Source of the DNA: Crocinitomicaceae bacterium
GTDB taxonomy: Bacteria > Bacteroidota > Bacteroidia > Flavobacteriales_D > Crocinitomicaceae
NCBI GenBank assembly: GCA_023264075.1
Contig: JALQTG010000120.1
Location: forward strand, 1 to 15,409
DNA length: 15,409 nt
Direction: 5' to 3'
The notes below the pieces were generated by a model. That model made no database searches. It saw only the letters and a program-made list of their open reading frames with translations, and was not told the DNA's origin. The position numbers and the translations under genes are program-made. Below are positions 14,618 through 15,409 of this stretch, one piece after another; the first letter of the stretch is position 1, and every line of letters begins with the position of its first letter.

Positions 14618-15409
14618 ATGGCAGTAAGTGAATTAACGGATTTAAATCAAGCGCTAAGAAAATATTTTGGGTACGATCATTTCCGGGGAGATCAGGAGGA
14701 GATTATTAATAATATTTTAGACGGGAAAAACACGTTTGTGATTATGCCTACAGGTGGAGGTAAGTCCATGTGTTATCAACTACCAGCATTATTGTCTGAA
14801 GGGACAGCAATAATTGTTTCCCCATTAATTGCCTTGATGAAAAATCAAGTTGATGCGATTCGAAATGTGAGTGAAGATGATGCTGTAGCTCATGTGCTGA
14901 ATAGTTCTTTGTCCAAAGGTGACATTAACCGAGTGAAAGAAGATATTGTTGCTGGAAAAACGAAGCTTCTTTATGTAGCTCCCGAATCCTTGACAAAGCA
15001 AGCCAACATCGATTTCTTTACTTCTGTACCAATTTCATTCTTTGCGATAGATGAAGCACACTGTATCTCTGAATGGGGACATGATTTCCGCCCAGAGTAT
15101 AGAAGATTGCGCGAAATTTTTGAAGCGATTTCAAATGTTCCGATTATCGCGCTGACGGCCACTGCAACTCCTAAGGTACAGCAGGATATTCAGAAGAATT
15201 TAAATATGGGTGATGCCCGTTTGTTCAAAGCCTCTTTTAATCGTGACAATTTGTATTATGAGGTACGTCCTAAAAGAGAGATTGAAAAAGATATTATTAA
15301 ATATATTCGAACCCAAGCAGGCAAGTCAGGAATTATTTATTGTCTAAGTCGCAAAAAAGTAGAGCAACTCGCAGAGCTATTGAGGGTTAACGGGATTAAT
15401 GCATTGGCT
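14618..15409 (+). CDS. recQ: ATP-dependent DNA helicase RecQ, N-terminal part, cut off by the window edge
   Basis: The visible 264 codons form the start of a superfamily 2 helicase that unwinds DNA 3'-5' in recombination and replication-fork repair. Motif 0 is HFRGDQEEI with Arg23 and Gln26. Motif I (Walker A) is MPTGGGKSMCYQLPAL with Lys49. Motif Ia is VSPLIALMKNQVDA. Motif II is IDEAHCISEWGHDFRPEYRR, with DEAH at 145-148 followed by the aromatic-rich loop specific to RecQ. Motif III is ALTATATP. Motif IV begins GIIYCLSRKKVE near residue 238. The frame is open back to a stop at 14522-14524, but the ATG at 14618 is the only standard start in it and places the motifs at normal positions. No Shine-Dalgarno site precedes it. 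The zinc-binding, winged-helix and HRDC domains would lie beyond the right edge. Confidence 0.95.
   Translation, partial: MAVSELTDLNQALRKYFGYDHFRGDQEEIINNILDGKNTFVIMPTGGGKSMCYQLPALLSEGTAIIVSPLIALMKNQVDAIRNVSEDDAVAHVLNSSLSKGDINRVKEDIVAGKTKLLYVAPESLTKQANIDFFTSVPISFFAIDEAHCISEWGHDFRPEYRRLREIFEAISNVPIIALTATATPKVQQDIQKNLNMGDARLFKASFNRDNLYYEVRPKREIEKDIIKYIRTQAGKSGIIYCLSRKKVEQLAELLRVNGINALA

Noticed and set aside
1..15409. CRISPR array, insertion sequence, prophage, tRNA or rRNA
   Set aside because: No regularly spaced repeats, transposase or integrase motifs, terminal inverted repeats, or RNA gene signatures were seen on either strand.

Overview
The window looks like chromosomal core sequence from a member of the Bacteroidota, most likely the Flavobacteriales or a close marine relative. 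The base composition is AT-rich. Upstream regions carry -7 boxes close to the Bacteroidota consensus TAnnTTTG, leaders are very short, and Shine-Dalgarno sites are almost absent. Gene content points the same way: a PorV2/PorU2-type pair linked to the type IX secretion system (T9SS), a DUF4783 protein beside rlmH, and a cysteine-free Mrp ATPase followed by a single-domain Nfu. I see no mobile element, CRISPR array, tRNA or rRNA. Both ends of the window cut through genes. No gap between genes exceeds about 225 bases.

Layout. (1) 1-5815, minus strand: a PorV-like outer-membrane barrel gene (porV2), then after 5 bases a giant gingipain-like C25 protein (porU2) that runs off the left edge with 1568 codons visible. 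(2) 6038-6895, plus: phosphatidylserine synthase, meeting a minus-strand pair (DEDDy 3'-5' exonuclease, then an overlapping small lipoprotein) tail to tail, with the two stop codons overlapping. (3) 8119-11061, plus: yraN, a divergent RsuA/RluB-type pseudouridine synthase with a lipoprotein gene 2 bases behind it, then a DUF4783 gene and rlmH. (4) 11064-12381, minus: mrp and nfu, 1 base apart. (5) 12539-14416, plus: a lipoprotein gene and, 3 bases later, an atypical NRAMP-family transporter. (6) 14618 to the right edge, plus: the first 264 codons of recQ.

How the genes fit together. The PorV2/PorU2 pair probably acts at the cell surface beside the T9SS, with the barrel serving as membrane partner of the protease-like protein. 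Two genes modify rRNA (the pseudouridine synthase and rlmH). Mrp and Nfu form an Fe-S cluster assembly or carrier pair. The exonuclease, YraN and RecQ are nucleic-acid enzymes but sit in separate transcription units. Three unrelated lipoproteins of unknown function each sit in an operon-like arrangement with a recognisable gene.

I did not find a clearly new multi-gene system. The observations most worth following up are departures from family norms: the NRAMP protein with DPGN replaced by GVSH, the pseudouridine synthase with altered active-site motifs, the cysteine-free Mrp, and an ILEI/FAM3-like domain inside the PorU2-like protein.
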